Below are positions 35,924-45,250 of a stretch of DNA of 64,000 bases, piece by piece. The stretch is from the NCBI GenBank assembly GCA_964411125.1, contig CAYPJU010000022.1, forward strand, positions 18,704 through 82,703, in the 5' to 3' direction. Both the position numbers and the translations under genes were made by a program. Each line of letters starts with the position of its first letter. Position 1 is the first letter of the stretch. Source of the DNA: JBFIHF01 sp964411125 (GTDB lineage: Bacteria; Myxococcota_A; Bradymonadia; Bradymonadales; Bradymonadaceae). A model generated the notes under the pieces. That model ran no database searches. It worked only from the letters and a program-made list of their open reading frames with translations, and was not told the DNA's origin.

Positions 35924-37735
35924 TCACTGACCCGGGTCATCGGGGGCGATGGGCCGTGCGCGCCCGATCTGTTCGGCCAACCCCGAATAGCGCTCCGTGA
36001 CTCGCTCGATGCCGCTGCACAGGAAGCTGGGATCGCCGAAGATACGGACACGGCGGCGCGCTCGCGTCACCGCAGTGTAGAGCAGCTCGCGGGAGAGCAA
36101 TGGGATGTCCTCCTCGGGGAGAACCACGGCGACCTCTTCGAATTCCGAGCCCTGGCTCTTGTGCACGGTCATCGCCCACGCATGGTCCAACTGCGCCTGC
36201 AACCCGCTGAGATGATGCGCGCGCAGCACGCCGCCGCTCTCGAAGATCGCCGCCAGCCGCACGTCGTCCCCCGTGTCGACCCGAAGGATCACCCCGTGAT
36301 CCCCGTTGAAGAGTCCACGGTCGTAGTCGTTGCGGAGCATCAGGACCGGCTCGCCAGCGATGAAGGACCCGACCGCGTCGTCCGTCTCCGTGCGGCGCAT
36401 CAAGCGGGCGTGAAATGCCTCGTTCAGCGCCACGCTCCCCCCCGCGAAGACGCGGGTGAGGCAGAGAATTCGAAACGCGCCGTAGTGGTCGAAGAGAGCC
36501 CGAACGGCAGGCACGTCTTCGCTCGCGACGATCCCTTCCTCCAAGCGATACGTCCGGGCGATCGCATCCCAGAATTCCGCGCTCCCCGTGATCCTGTCGT
36601 CGAACCACTCCTCCACGAACGCGAGCAGCCTCCCTCGGTACGAATCGTCGTCGACCTCCTCCAGCGTGACCGCACCTCCCAGCCGCTGCACTGCGCTCCG
36701 GGGTTCGCCGTCGCGCACGGCCTCCGCGAATCGCAGGATCTGCCGGCCGGCGGGGTCTCGCGGATCCATCCGGAACGAATGGTGCAATCGCGCGACGTGG
36801 TCTTCGCGTGAGACGAGGTCTCGCAGCACCGTACCGGTGTCGACGCTGGGGAGCTGTTCGACGTCGCCGAGCAACACGAGGTGAGCGTCGGGGTGGACGC
36901 AACGCATCAAGCGCTCCATCAGGACCAGGTCGATCATCGAAGCCTCGTCGACCACGACCCAGCGCGCGGCGATCGGGTCCGTCTCGTCGCGAGCGAAACT
37001 CCCGTGGGCGGGCCGGTAGCGAAGCAGCCGATGCAGGGTGCTCGGAGGGTTGGTGGCGAGGGCCTCACGCAGGGCCTCGTCCCCCTCCCCAAGCTGCGTG
37101 GTGATCGCCTCGCCCATGCGATTCGCGGCCTTGCCCGTTGGCGCCGCCAGAGCGATGCGCTCGGGGGCGACGCCGGAGGAGACGAGACGACGGAGGAGCT
37201 CGACCACGATCGACGTCTTCCCCGTCCCGGGCCCTCCCGTGATGACACAGAGCGGGAGGCGAATCGCCGTGTCCACCGCTGCCTCTTGTTCCTCGGTCAA
37301 CCGCGACGAAGGCCTGGCGGTCGAGGCCACGTCTTCGGCGGGATGGTCGAGCCGTTGCCGGACCAGATCTGCCAGAGAGCGCTCGTAGTGGAGCGTCCTT
37401 TGATGATAGAGCCAACCGTCGACGACGAGGAGCGGACGGTATGCGTGGGCCGTCGTCGAGAGTACGTCACTCGCTCTCTCGGAGTTTGCCAGGGCGACCA
37501 ACTCGGGGGTTGCGGGGATGCGTGTCGAACCCTGCCGCAGACCGATGAGCGATTCGGTGACCGCGGTCATCAAAGTGCCGCGCTCCTCGTCAGACAGGCC
37601 GTCTCCAGCGAGCCGAACGAGCTCCAGGCCGAGCCCGAAGAGATCCGAACCGAGCTCCACGGCGGCATCCGAACGCTGGAGCTCGCGGATCCAATCGCCC
37701 TTCTGGCGATCCGAAACACTTGGTTCTTCGTTCAC
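35924..37735 (-). CDS. recD: Exodeoxyribonuclease V alpha subunit, RecD helicase
   Basis: The 603-aa 5'-3' DNA helicase subunit of RecBCD has Walker A GGPGTGKTS at 167-174, Walker B VVDEAS, motif III GDVEQLPSVD, and motif VI near the C-terminus (TVHKSQGSEFEE, LYTAVTRAR). Length fits E. coli RecD (608 aa). The start is a GTG at 37735 that overlaps the recB stop (GTGA); a second GTG follows a few codons later. A far longer frame in this phase, reaching to 39856, is a shadow of recB and is not used. Confidence 0.93.
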   Translation of the reverse strand: MNEEPSVSDRQKGDWIRELQRSDAAVELGSDLFGLGLELVRLAGDGLSDEERGTLMTAVTESLIGLRQGSTRIPATPELVALANSERASDVLSTTAHAYRPLLVVDGWLYHQRTLHYERSLADLVRQRLDHPAEDVASTARPSSRLTEEQEAAVDTAIRLPLCVITGGPGTGKTSIVVELLRRLVSSGVAPERIALAAPTGKAANRMGEAITTQLGEGDEALREALATNPPSTLHRLLRYRPAHGSFARDETDPIAARWVVVDEASMIDLVLMERLMRCVHPDAHLVLLGDVEQLPSVDTGTVLRDLVSREDHVARLHHSFRMDPRDPAGRQILRFAEAVRDGEPRSAVQRLGGAVTLEEVDDDSYRGRLLAFVEEWFDDRITGSAEFWDAIARTYRLEEGIVASEDVPAVRALFDHYGAFRILCLTRVFAGGSVALNEAFHARLMRRTETDDAVGSFIAGEPVLMLRNDYDRGLFNGDHGVILRVDTGDDVRLAAIFESGGVLRAHHLSGLQAQLDHAWAMTVHKSQGSEFEEVAVVLPEEDIPLLSRELLYTAVTRARRRVRIFGDPSFLCSGIERVTERYSGLAEQIGRARPIAPDDPGQ

Positions 37736-40700
37736 CGAAAGTCCGTCCGTCGTAGTTTCTGTTCGTAGCTCGCGATCTGATCGAGGGTGGGTCGATGCAC
37801 GAAGAACCCGCGGTCGCGTTGCCCGTCCACGCCCCGCAAGAACGCGTACATGTACCCCCCGAATCGCTCCTCGAAGGTCGCTTCGTCGTGGATCCCGAAC
37901 ATTTTCAGGACGGCGATCGAGTAAAGCCAGGCCTGAGTTTCGTAGTGTGACGTCACGTGCTCGCGAAGGTCGGCCGCTCCGTAAGTCTCCAGACTGTCGG
38001 ATTTCCAATCTGCAAAGAACACGCGGCCGTCGTACTCGAACACGAGGTCGATGAAGCCCTTGATGTAGCCGCGACGAACGTCGAATTCGACGTCGGCGGG
38101 AGGTGTCTCGAGGACCGTCGGGTTGCCACGCTCCGGGATCGGGAAGAGAAACTCGATCTCGCGAAGATCTCGCGGGACGTCGGCGAGCCGCTCCAGAGGC
38201 GCGCAGCCGGGAAGCGTGAGCGGCGAGGCGAGGGTCGCCCATACCACCCGACGGCTGTATTCGGCGTAGCGCTCCTCGATGCCATGGGTCGACATCGAGT
38301 CGACGAAGAGGGCGTCGACATCTGGACGGGCTACCCACTTCTCGAACGTTCCTGCGTCGCGGACTGTCGCGAAATCGATCCGCTCCAGGATGTCGTGCAG
38401 GAAGATGCCCGTATCCGCCCCCGAGGGGAGCTCGTCGCGGTCCGCCCAGGCCGCCGCGCGCGCGTCGATCTCGAGCAGGAGGTCGTCGCGCCCCTCGGCG
38501 TCCAGGTACTGGCTCGTTCGCTTCATTCGGCTGTACGAACTGACCACCAGCGGCCGACGCCGAAGCTTCTCCAGCCGGGACGAGAGCTCGCGGTCGGGGG
38601 CGGTCGGTGGCCTCCAGTCGGAGTAGTCTGCCGCCGCAGGCATGTGCAGCCCTCCCTCCGCGACCTTGAACTCGTCCTCCTCGACCCGCACCAGACGAAA
38701 GAGCGGGACCGCGCGCCCATCCTCGTCGATCGTCTCGTCCAGCGACTCGTCGACGACCTGAAGCAGACGGTTGTTCATCACCTCGTACGTTCCGTTCAGG
38801 TAGCCGTACTGCAGCTTGCCACGCTCTTTGCCGATGAAGGGGAGATAGAGGAGCGAACGGGCTCGCGTAGCCGCCACGTACAGCAGCCGCTGATTCTCCT
38901 CCGTCATCTCGCGTTCGATCGCCATCATCGCGCCGCTCGACTGCGGAAGGCCCATGTAGACCACCCGTTCGTCTCCCTGCCGGCAGACCCGGTTCTTGTC
39001 GGTCTGGGGCGCCTTCGAGAATCCCCCGTAGAGAAACACGACCTCCGCTTCGAGCCCTTTGGACTTGTGGATCGTCATCAACTGCACTGCCTTCCGATCG
39101 GTCTCCAGGCGTTGAATGTTGCGGTCGTCCGAATGTGTCGCCGCATTCTCGATCAGGGTGTGAAGCTTCACGATCAGGTCCGCGGTCGAGGCCCTCTCGC
39201 GGTGCACCTCTTCGAGCAAGATCTCGAAGAGGTGCAAGATGTTGGTGAGCTCTCGTTCGCTCGGACCGCGGAAGATCTCGCGGCGTACGACGCCGCTGTC
39301 GTCCAACACGCTGGCGAAGAGCCGTTCGAACCGTCCCTGCTTCGCCAGCTCGTGCCAGTCGAGGAGAGTCTTCACCAACGGATCGGTCTCCGGCAGATGG
39401 GCGCACTCGGCGAGTCGCTCGAACGGGACGTCGAAGAACGGTGTCGACCATGCGCGGAAACGGTTCGCACGACGCGACGGGTCGTCGATCGCGTGCAGCA
39501 GATCGAGCACGTGTCGCGCCTCCGCCGATTGGAACAGCCCCTCCTCCTTGTAGAACGCGAACGGCACGTCGAGCTCTCGGAGGTACTTGGCGAGCTTGCG
39601 GGCCTCCGTTCCGCTCCGCGTCAGCATGTAGATGTCGTCGGGGCCGACCGGGCGAGTCTGTGACGGGTCCTCGCGGTCGACGACGTTGAGCCCCTCGTCG
39701 AGGATCCGACGTACCTCGCGCGCCATCCACATCCCCAGCGTTCGTTTGATCGTGTACGCATCCAGCCGGTCGCCGCTCGGCACCACCCGCGCGATCTGGA
39801 TCGGCGCGACCGGCTCCCCCCGCGAGTCCTCGAGTGCGCGGCCCGGCCGGCCACACTCCACCGGCGCGTCGTACTGAATCGCGCCCGTGAAGAACGGGGA
39901 AGGGGCACGCTGGTCCAACAGACGATTGTAGGCCGCGATCATCGTCGCCGTGGACCGGAAATTCTGCCGAAGTCGAACCGGCGCACTCTCCTCGCGCGCC
40001 TCCAGGATCGCTCTCCTCGCATCGATGTACGTGTCGACGTCCGCTCCACGAAATCCGTAGATCGCTTGCTTCGGATCACCGATCACGAACAGACGGTTCT
40101 CGGCATCGGGGCTCTCGAAGAAGATCCGTTTGAAGATGTTCCACTGGACCGGGTCGGTGTCCTGGAACTCGTCGATCAGGGCGAGCTTGTAACGCGACCG
40201 AAGCAAGCGAACCATCACCTCGCCGTTCGGGTCGTCCCGATCTCCGATCCGATCCCAGACGCCCCGCAGCATGTCGTCATAGTCGAAATGACCACGCTGC
40301 TTCACCAACCTCAGTTGTTCCCGAACCGGCTCCAGAGTCTTGTGGATCACCGCGGTACGCAGCGGGATCAGGCGGACGAGCGCGTGTTTCAGCGAAAGTT
40401 GGGTCGTCCCCGCCGGCACCTCCACGTCGTGAAAGAGCCGGAAGACGTTCTCCATCTCCCAGCGAACTCCCTCCAGACAACCCGCCAGGGCGCTGTCAGT
40501 GGCCGCGAGAAGCTCCGCGAGGTCCCGCGACTCGCCGTAGGGACGGACCGCCCCGACCAGCGCCTCGACGAGCTGAAGCATGGTGTATTTGACCTTCCCG
40601 CTCGCCACCCCCGAGACCCCGTTGCGAAACGCCCGTTGCGTGTCCACGAGCTCCTCGTCCGTCAACCGGGCGAGGTTGTCGAGCGCTTTGCGCAGTGGTT

Positions 40701-41307
40701 CCTCGTAAAACCCGGGAGCCAGCCTCGCGTCCTCCGTCGCCAGGTAGGCCAGAGAATCGGCGAGCGAGCGAAGATCGTTCCGCTTGAGCCAGGCGAGCAG
40801 GTACTGCCGTAGGTCGGGGTCGGTCGCGATCTCGCCGCGCAATGCCGCCTTGAACGCCATGTCGAAGATGGTGCCCGAGTCGGTGTGCTCCTCGTCGAAG
40901 AGGCGACGCAGATGAAACGCGTTCTCCATCAAGATGCGATGGCAGAACCCGTGAATCGTGTGGATCGAGCTGCGGCCGAAGAGATCGAGCTGCTGCTGGA
41001 GAATATGTCGCTGTTCGGGCCCGATCTCCCAGTGCGGCTCGTCGGGTCCGCACCGGTGTTCTTCGGCGCGGACGAGGTCCTCGAGCTTTCCACGCACCCT
41101 GGCCTTCAGTTCGGCGGTCGCCGGCTCGGTGAAGGTGACGATCAGAATTTCGTCGATCTTCGCCTCGCCAGACAGCAGCAGGTCGACGACCAGATGTTCG
41201 AGCGTGTGCGTTTTCCCGGTGCCTGCAGAAGCCTCGATTACTACGTGTCCGTCGCGCGGAATGTCGGCGAGGATGGCGGGGCGGGGGTATCTCAGGAACT
41301 CTTCCAC
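37732..41307 (-). CDS. recB: Exodeoxyribonuclease V beta subunit, RecB helicase-nuclease
   Basis: The 1191-aa subunit carries the 3'-5' helicase and nuclease of RecBCD. Walker A ASAGTGKT at about 26-33; helicase motifs DEFQDTDPVQW, GDPKQAIYGFRGADV, LMTIHKSKGLE and LLYVAATRAR; C-terminal nuclease residues in FIDLVFEYDG and FADWKSD, the RecB-family Asp/Lys pair. I placed the start at GTG 41307 because the Walker region follows at the usual distance; the longer frame upstream is low quality. No good Shine-Dalgarno is visible, and the start codon lies in an inverted repeat. No recC is adjacent. Confidence 0.93.
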   Translation of the reverse strand: MEEFLRYPRPAILADIPRDGHVVIEASAGTGKTHTLEHLVVDLLLSGEAKIDEILIVTFTEPATAELKARVRGKLEDLVRAEEHRCGPDEPHWEIGPEQRHILQQQLDLFGRSSIHTIHGFCHRILMENAFHLRRLFDEEHTDSGTIFDMAFKAALRGEIATDPDLRQYLLAWLKRNDLRSLADSLAYLATEDARLAPGFYEEPLRKALDNLARLTDEELVDTQRAFRNGVSGVASGKVKYTMLQLVEALVGAVRPYGESRDLAELLAATDSALAGCLEGVRWEMENVFRLFHDVEVPAGTTQLSLKHALVRLIPLRTAVIHKTLEPVREQLRLVKQRGHFDYDDMLRGVWDRIGDRDDPNGEVMVRLLRSRYKLALIDEFQDTDPVQWNIFKRIFFESPDAENRLFVIGDPKQAIYGFRGADVDTYIDARRAILEAREESAPVRLRQNFRSTATMIAAYNRLLDQRAPSPFFTGAIQYDAPVECGRPGRALEDSRGEPVAPIQIARVVPSGDRLDAYTIKRTLGMWMAREVRRILDEGLNVVDREDPSQTRPVGPDDIYMLTRSGTEARKLAKYLRELDVPFAFYKEEGLFQSAEARHVLDLLHAIDDPSRRANRFRAWSTPFFDVPFERLAECAHLPETDPLVKTLLDWHELAKQGRFERLFASVLDDSGVVRREIFRGPSERELTNILHLFEILLEEVHRERASTADLIVKLHTLIENAATHSDDRNIQRLETDRKAVQLMTIHKSKGLEAEVVFLYGGFSKAPQTDKNRVCRQGDERVVYMGLPQSSGAMMAIEREMTEENQRLLYVAATRARSLLYLPFIGKERGKLQYGYLNGTYEVMNNRLLQVVDESLDETIDEDGRAVPLFRLVRVEEDEFKVAEGGLHMPAAADYSDWRPPTAPDRELSSRLEKLRRRPLVVSSYSRMKRTSQYLDAEGRDDLLLEIDARAAAWADRDELPSGADTGIFLHDILERIDFATVRDAGTFEKWVARPDVDALFVDSMSTHGIEERYAEYSRRVVWATLASPLTLPGCAPLERLADVPRDLREIEFLFPIPERGNPTVLETPPADVEFDVRRGYIKGFIDLVFEYDGRVFFADWKSDSLETYGAADLREHVTSHYETQAWLYSIAVLKMFGIHDEATFEERFGGYMYAFLRGVDGQRDRGFFVHRPTLDQIASYEQKLRRTDFR

Positions 41308-41391
41308 CGAAGCAGTCTGGCACAACCGCGTTGCTGGTCCCAGCGACACCTTGGGCGATTGGCGCGGGTGGAGAGATTCGGACTGCTTCGG
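41307..41391 (-). promoter_or_regulatory. recB leader inverted repeat overlapping the start codon
   Basis: CCGAAGCAGTC at 41307-41317 and GACTGCTTCGG at 41381-41391 are perfect 11-bp reverse complements 63 bases apart. In the recB transcript the downstream arm ends at the first base of the GTG start, so a hairpin would cover the initiation site. Confidence 0.55.
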
Positions 41392-41561
41392 ACGGCCCGT
41401 GCCGCCGACATATTCCGACCGTCTGGACGGACGAGAGTGCCGCTGTCCCCGTCGTCCCGCTGTCGCTTGATTGCCCGAGGTGAGTCTCGTAAGCTCGAAA
41501 GACACCTATAACTCACGCTCTAGTGTTGCGGTCCGAGGACCGGCGACGAAGGGGAGACGCC

Positions 41562-43568
41562 ATGTCCAAGAGACACTTTTTTGCCATTCTCGCATCCCTC
41601 GCATTTGCGGTCGGCTGCAGCAAGGACCCCCAGTTACTGGTCGGGTCGGAAGAAGAGGAAGTCGAGGAGTATTTCGATCCCGCGGTCTCTGCCCAGACGA
41701 CGGAACTCGAAGAAGGATTGTACGTCGAACCCGGCCTTCACCTACGGCCCGGCATCGAAGTCTTCGACGTCGACCCCGCCAACGAGGGGGAGATGACGCT
41801 CGATGACGAGACGGGAACTGCGCTTCTACAGGGGGCTGCCGCGGCGCAAATGGACGGTATCGAAGTGGGCGACATTTTCGTCTCCACCCAGACCATCGCT
41901 CGCGTCGGTGAGGTTGAAATCTCCGACCACGCTGTCACGCTACATCTCGAATCGTTCGCGTTCTGGGAGGTGGTGCACGGCGAGTGGAGCCTGCAACTTC
42001 CGCTGGACCGCGAAGGTGAGGACCAGACGTACGAGGTCGATCCGACCGACTACGAGATTCATCGCCAGATGCTCAGCATCACCCACGACGTATCGAGCAG
42101 TGCCACGGTCGGAAGCGTGAAGTTGAGCACCGAGTATTCGCTAGGTCTCGAAGCAAATCCGCACATGCGGTTCGAAGGCAAAATCCCGTTCTACTCGAGC
42201 GAAGCCGACTACCACTGTGAAGACCCTCAGGTGAACGTCAACGTCGGTTGCGTTCTCGGCCGATGCGCGAAGCGCTACCGTTACTGCGTGGACTACCTGA
42301 CCCTTTCGGTCGAGTTCGGCGCGGACGTCAGCGGGAAGACGACCCTCAGCGCGACCGGCAAAGAAAAATTCGAAACGCCGGGCAAGGACGACAAGCGAAT
42401 CTACGAGAAGACCCTCGGACAGATCCCCCTCACCGGTCCTTTCTTCCTCCGCCCTGCCCTGTACATCGAGCGGCAAGCCTACGTGGAGGCGTCAATCAAA
42501 GGTGAGCTGGAAGTCTCGGCGAGCGCTGGTGCGAGCGTCCCCCTCGGGTTCGAATATCGCAACGGGGACGGGTTCTCGATGATCCCCAACGAACGGTACC
42601 CCGCCACGAGCTACGCGAATCTGGGGGGCTCCGCGACGCTGACGGCGAAACTCGAAGCCGGCGTTTGGGCCGAGGCCGGCTTCGAGATGAAAGTGTGTAC
42701 CCCCGACCTGCCCGCCGACGTCTGCGTCAACGGGTTGACTGCCGGTGGACGCGTGACCGTGAAAGGCGCCTATGAGGACACTGTCGGTGAATTCGTGAGC
42801 GCGCCGACAATACGCGACCACTGCCTCAGCGTTGCCGCGGAATTCGAAGCGAAAGTCACCGGAAAGGCAGAAGCAGAGGTTAGCGCCTTCGGGTTCAGCA
42901 AGAAGGTGACGCTGGTTTCAGTGCCGTTCTCGCCGTTCAAGAAGACCCTCGCGGACTGGGACGACGGAGGCGAGTACTGTAGCGGTCAGCACGAGATCCT
43001 CGTGCACCGGATGAACGAACAGTACAACATTGACATCGACTGCGAGCTCCCGGCCGAGAACCCGCTGGCTGGAACGTGCGTGGAAGCATTCGCACGCCCC
43101 TGCTACCAACCCGAGGGGCAATGCAGCGGCCTCGTCTACGAGGACGGTTCGTACGACATGGTCTGGAGCTCGGGAGACAGACTGTACAGCGACGTGACCG
43201 AAACACAGACCATCTTGGAAGGAACCGAAAACGAGTACCAGGTGCCGATTGGGTTCGACCACAACATGTTCGGCGTCGACGACACGCATTGCGTTGCCGG
43301 CCAATCCGTCGCATCGTCGGCGCAAATCCAATACGACTGCATCTACGAGTCGGCGTTTACTCTCCTCGTGTCCGACCCCGAAAGCGACTATGAGGAGGGC
43401 GATGTGCTCGAGACGTGTGTCACTGGAAACGGCCTGCAGATCTTTACCTGCCCCGATGGAACGAGGCTGACGCTCGGGGTCGAGGAGCCGACGATCTGCC
43501 TACAGGGCGGAGCGTGCGAGTTTGGCGCGGGGTATCTGGAAAACCTCAGCCAGAACCGCGGGCTCTGA
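41562..43568 (+). CDS. Large hypothetical lipoprotein
   Basis: The 668-aa predicted lipoprotein starts at ATG 41562 after GGGGAGACGCC; signal MSKRHFFAILASLAFAVGC. An acidic linker (EEEEVEEYFD) follows, then a long beta-rich region with scattered Cys pairs (for example GCVLGRCAKRYRYCVDY and CPDGTRL near the end). No known domain. It diverges from recB across 254 bases. Its last codons and stop fall in a 28-bp tandem duplication, and a strong terminator follows about 80 bases later. Confidence 0.8.
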   Translation: MSKRHFFAILASLAFAVGCSKDPQLLVGSEEEEVEEYFDPAVSAQTTELEEGLYVEPGLHLRPGIEVFDVDPANEGEMTLDDETGTALLQGAAAAQMDGIEVGDIFVSTQTIARVGEVEISDHAVTLHLESFAFWEVVHGEWSLQLPLDREGEDQTYEVDPTDYEIHRQMLSITHDVSSSATVGSVKLSTEYSLGLEANPHMRFEGKIPFYSSEADYHCEDPQVNVNVGCVLGRCAKRYRYCVDYLTLSVEFGADVSGKTTLSATGKEKFETPGKDDKRIYEKTLGQIPLTGPFFLRPALYIERQAYVEASIKGELEVSASAGASVPLGFEYRNGDGFSMIPNERYPATSYANLGGSATLTAKLEAGVWAEAGFEMKVCTPDLPADVCVNGLTAGGRVTVKGAYEDTVGEFVSAPTIRDHCLSVAAEFEAKVTGKAEAEVSAFGFSKKVTLVSVPFSPFKKTLADWDDGGEYCSGQHEILVHRMNEQYNIDIDCELPAENPLAGTCVEAFARPCYQPEGQCSGLVYEDGSYDMVWSSGDRLYSDVTETQTILEGTENEYQVPIGFDHNMFGVDDTHCVAGQSVASSAQIQYDCIYESAFTLLVSDPESDYEEGDVLETCVTGNGLQIFTCPDGTRLTLGVEEPTICLQGGACEFGAGYLENLSQNRGL

Positions 43569-43611
43569 GGACAAAACGTCGCACCGCGGGCTCGGAGGAC
43601 AAAGCGTCGCG
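43556..43611. repeat. Two-copy 28-bp tandem repeat across a stop codon
   Basis: Copies at 43556-43583 and 43584-43611 share CCGCGGGCTC, GAGGACAAA and CGTCGC blocks with about three differences. The first copy contains the TGA stop of the lipoprotein gene; the second has GGA in its place. Confidence 0.85.
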
Positions 43612-43645
43612 CCCACTGGTCAACAGTCCGAAGACGGGCAGCAGC

Positions 43646-43674
43646 AAAAAGCCGGCATCAGCCGGCTTTTTTTT
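43646..43674 (+). terminator. Strong bidirectional-type terminator
   Basis: AAAAAGCCGGC (43646-43656), loop ATCA, GCCGGCTTTTT (43661-43671), then further T. The A-run on the left and T-run on the right mean it can act on both strands, between the lipoprotein (plus) and the M48 operon (minus). Confidence 0.88.
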
Positions 43675-43788
43675 ATCCCGGAGCGCTCGGCTGGCCAGTC
43701 ACTTCCCCGCGATGTAGTCGGCCTCCGATTCGTCGAGGATACCCCCACCCCCTCCCTCGGCTTCCGGGGAGCTCGACCCGCCGGTGCG

Positions 43789-44598
43789 TCAGATCTTCGG
43801 AGCCATCTCTCGGTACTTCTCGGCGCCGTCTTTCTGGTTGATCTGTGCCTTGCGCATTTTTGCGATCGCCTTTCGGGCGTTTGCGACGCGCTCCGCGGGG
43901 TTGGGGTGAGAAGAGATGAGGGCAGGGGGGCTCGGCGATTCGGCGAGCTTTGTGAAGAACGAGACGTAGCCGATGGGCGTGTAGCCGGCGTCCACGGTGT
44001 ACCAGATGCCGACGGCGTCGCTCTCGCGCTCGGCGTCCCGGCTGTGCTTGAGCAGGTAGCCGTTCGCGAGCACACCCGCCACCAACTCGCCGAGCAGGCC
44101 GGGGTTCTTACCCAGGGCGATCGAGGCGATCGCGCTCGCGCCGTAGGCCGCGACGAGCCGCTTGGCGATGTGGCGCTTCGTCACGTGAGCCACTTCGTGC
44201 CCCAGAACCCCCACGATCTCCGCCTCGTTCGACGCCGCCTTCAGAAGCCCCGTGTACATGTAGATGTAGCCCCCGGGGAGCGCGAAAGCGTTGATCGTGT
44301 CGTCGTCTTCGACCACCTTGAAGGTGAAGTTGATCCCGTCGGGAATGTCGCCCCGATCCCGGGCGGCCGCGACGACCTCCATGCCGAGCCCCCGAATCCA
44401 CTTGTTGATTTCTTCGTCGTTCGACAGGGTCAGTTCTTTTTCGACCTCGGCGGACATCTGCTTGCCGAGCTCGTTCTCCTGACTGATCGGCAGCAGAGTG
44501 TCGGCGATCGCGCGTCCCGGTGATTTGCCGGTGGCGCAGCCGCTCGAGGCGAGCGCGAAAATCATCGCGAAGATCGTCATGTGAATTTTGTAGACCAC
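43789..44598 (-). CDS. M48 family lipoprotein metallopeptidase (BepA/LoiP-like)
   Basis: The 269-aa zinc protease has motif GHEVAHVTKRH and third-ligand motif ERESDAVG. A lipobox (LASSGC) shortly after the start puts it in the periplasm, tethered to a membrane, as for BepA/LoiP-type quality-control proteases. I chose GTG 44598 because GGAG is five bases upstream; ATG 44580, six codons later, has no Shine-Dalgarno. Last gene of the minus-strand run led by the FG-GAP protein; the outer-membrane barrel gene just upstream could be a client (inference). Confidence 0.88.
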   Translation of the reverse strand: MVYKIHMTIFAMIFALASSGCATGKSPGRAIADTLLPISQENELGKQMSAEVEKELTLSNDEEINKWIRGLGMEVVAAARDRGDIPDGINFTFKVVEDDDTINAFALPGGYIYMYTGLLKAASNEAEIVGVLGHEVAHVTKRHIAKRLVAAYGASAIASIALGKNPGLLGELVAGVLANGYLLKHSRDAERESDAVGIWYTVDAGYTPIGYVSFFTKLAESPSPPALISSHPNPAERVANARKAIAKMRKAQINQKDGAEKYREMAPKI

Positions 44599-44635
44599 GT
44601 TTGCTCCGTTTGAGGTTGCGACGAGAAAGTGATGA

Positions 44636-45250
44636 TCACGAGCCGCCAAAAAACCAGGAACCTTCCAGAGTGAAGAGGACGTTGGACCGATCATCGTGGA
44701 AGCGGCCGAGGGCACGGACTCCCAGCCCGAAGGTCCCGAAGATCCCCAGGCCGGCTCCGCCGCCGACCTGCCAGGCGGGGGAAAAGCGAGCACCCGCGCC
44801 GGGGACGTCGACGTCCCCCGAGTAACCGAGCGTGCGCATCACCCCGCCACCTGCGCCCTCGACGTGCAACCGCACGAACCCGAGCCAGAAGCCGAGCGCC
44901 GGGCCCGCCCCCAGAAAAGTCGCCGTGTTCGTGACGGCTAGGTTCCCGGGCGACTCGCGACGCACGCTGAAATCGACGACCCCCTGGAGCTCGAGGAAGC
45001 TGAGGACGTTGAAGCCCCCGGTGACGCCGAAGGTGAAGCTCGGGTCGCGGCCGCCATACGTCGTCTCCCAGGCCTGGGTGGCGAGGTAGAGGCTCAGCTC
45101 GCCGGTCGCGTCGTCCGGTGCGGTCCAGAGGTCGGTGCGAAGACCGTTCTCCGTACGGGGCGGTTCGCCGTCTGCGGTCTGCGCGGCATCCGCGGGGGCC
45201 GCGGCACCGAGCGCCGCGACGGTGAGGAAGATCGCGAAAGGTCGGTTCAC
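44636..45250 (-). CDS. Small outer-membrane beta-barrel protein
   Basis: The 204-aa protein has a Sec signal (MNRPFAIFLTVAALGAAAPADA). The mature part alternates as in an eight-strand barrel (FTFGVTGGFNVLSF, LGAGPALGFWLGFVRLHVEG, VLFTLEGSWFF) and ends Phe-Phe-Gly-Gly-Ser. The GTG start at 45250 overlaps the hutU stop (GTGA), an unusual pairing for a cytosolic enzyme and a barrel. Role unknown; it could be a substrate channel, or the overlap may be incidental. Confidence 0.78.
   Translation of the reverse strand: MNRPFAIFLTVAALGAAAPADAAQTADGEPPRTENGLRTDLWTAPDDATGELSLYLATQAWETTYGGRDPSFTFGVTGGFNVLSFLELQGVVDFSVRRESPGNLAVTNTATFLGAGPALGFWLGFVRLHVEGAGGGVMRTLGYSGDVDVPGAGARFSPAWQVGGGAGLGIFGTFGLGVRALGRFHDDRSNVLFTLEGSWFFGGS

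Noticed and set aside
37736..39856. 5' extension of the recD frame to 39856 (a 1310-codon open frame)
   Set aside because: It lies antiphase within recB, is Arg/Gly-rich with no domain, and the recD motifs begin only after the GTG at 37735.
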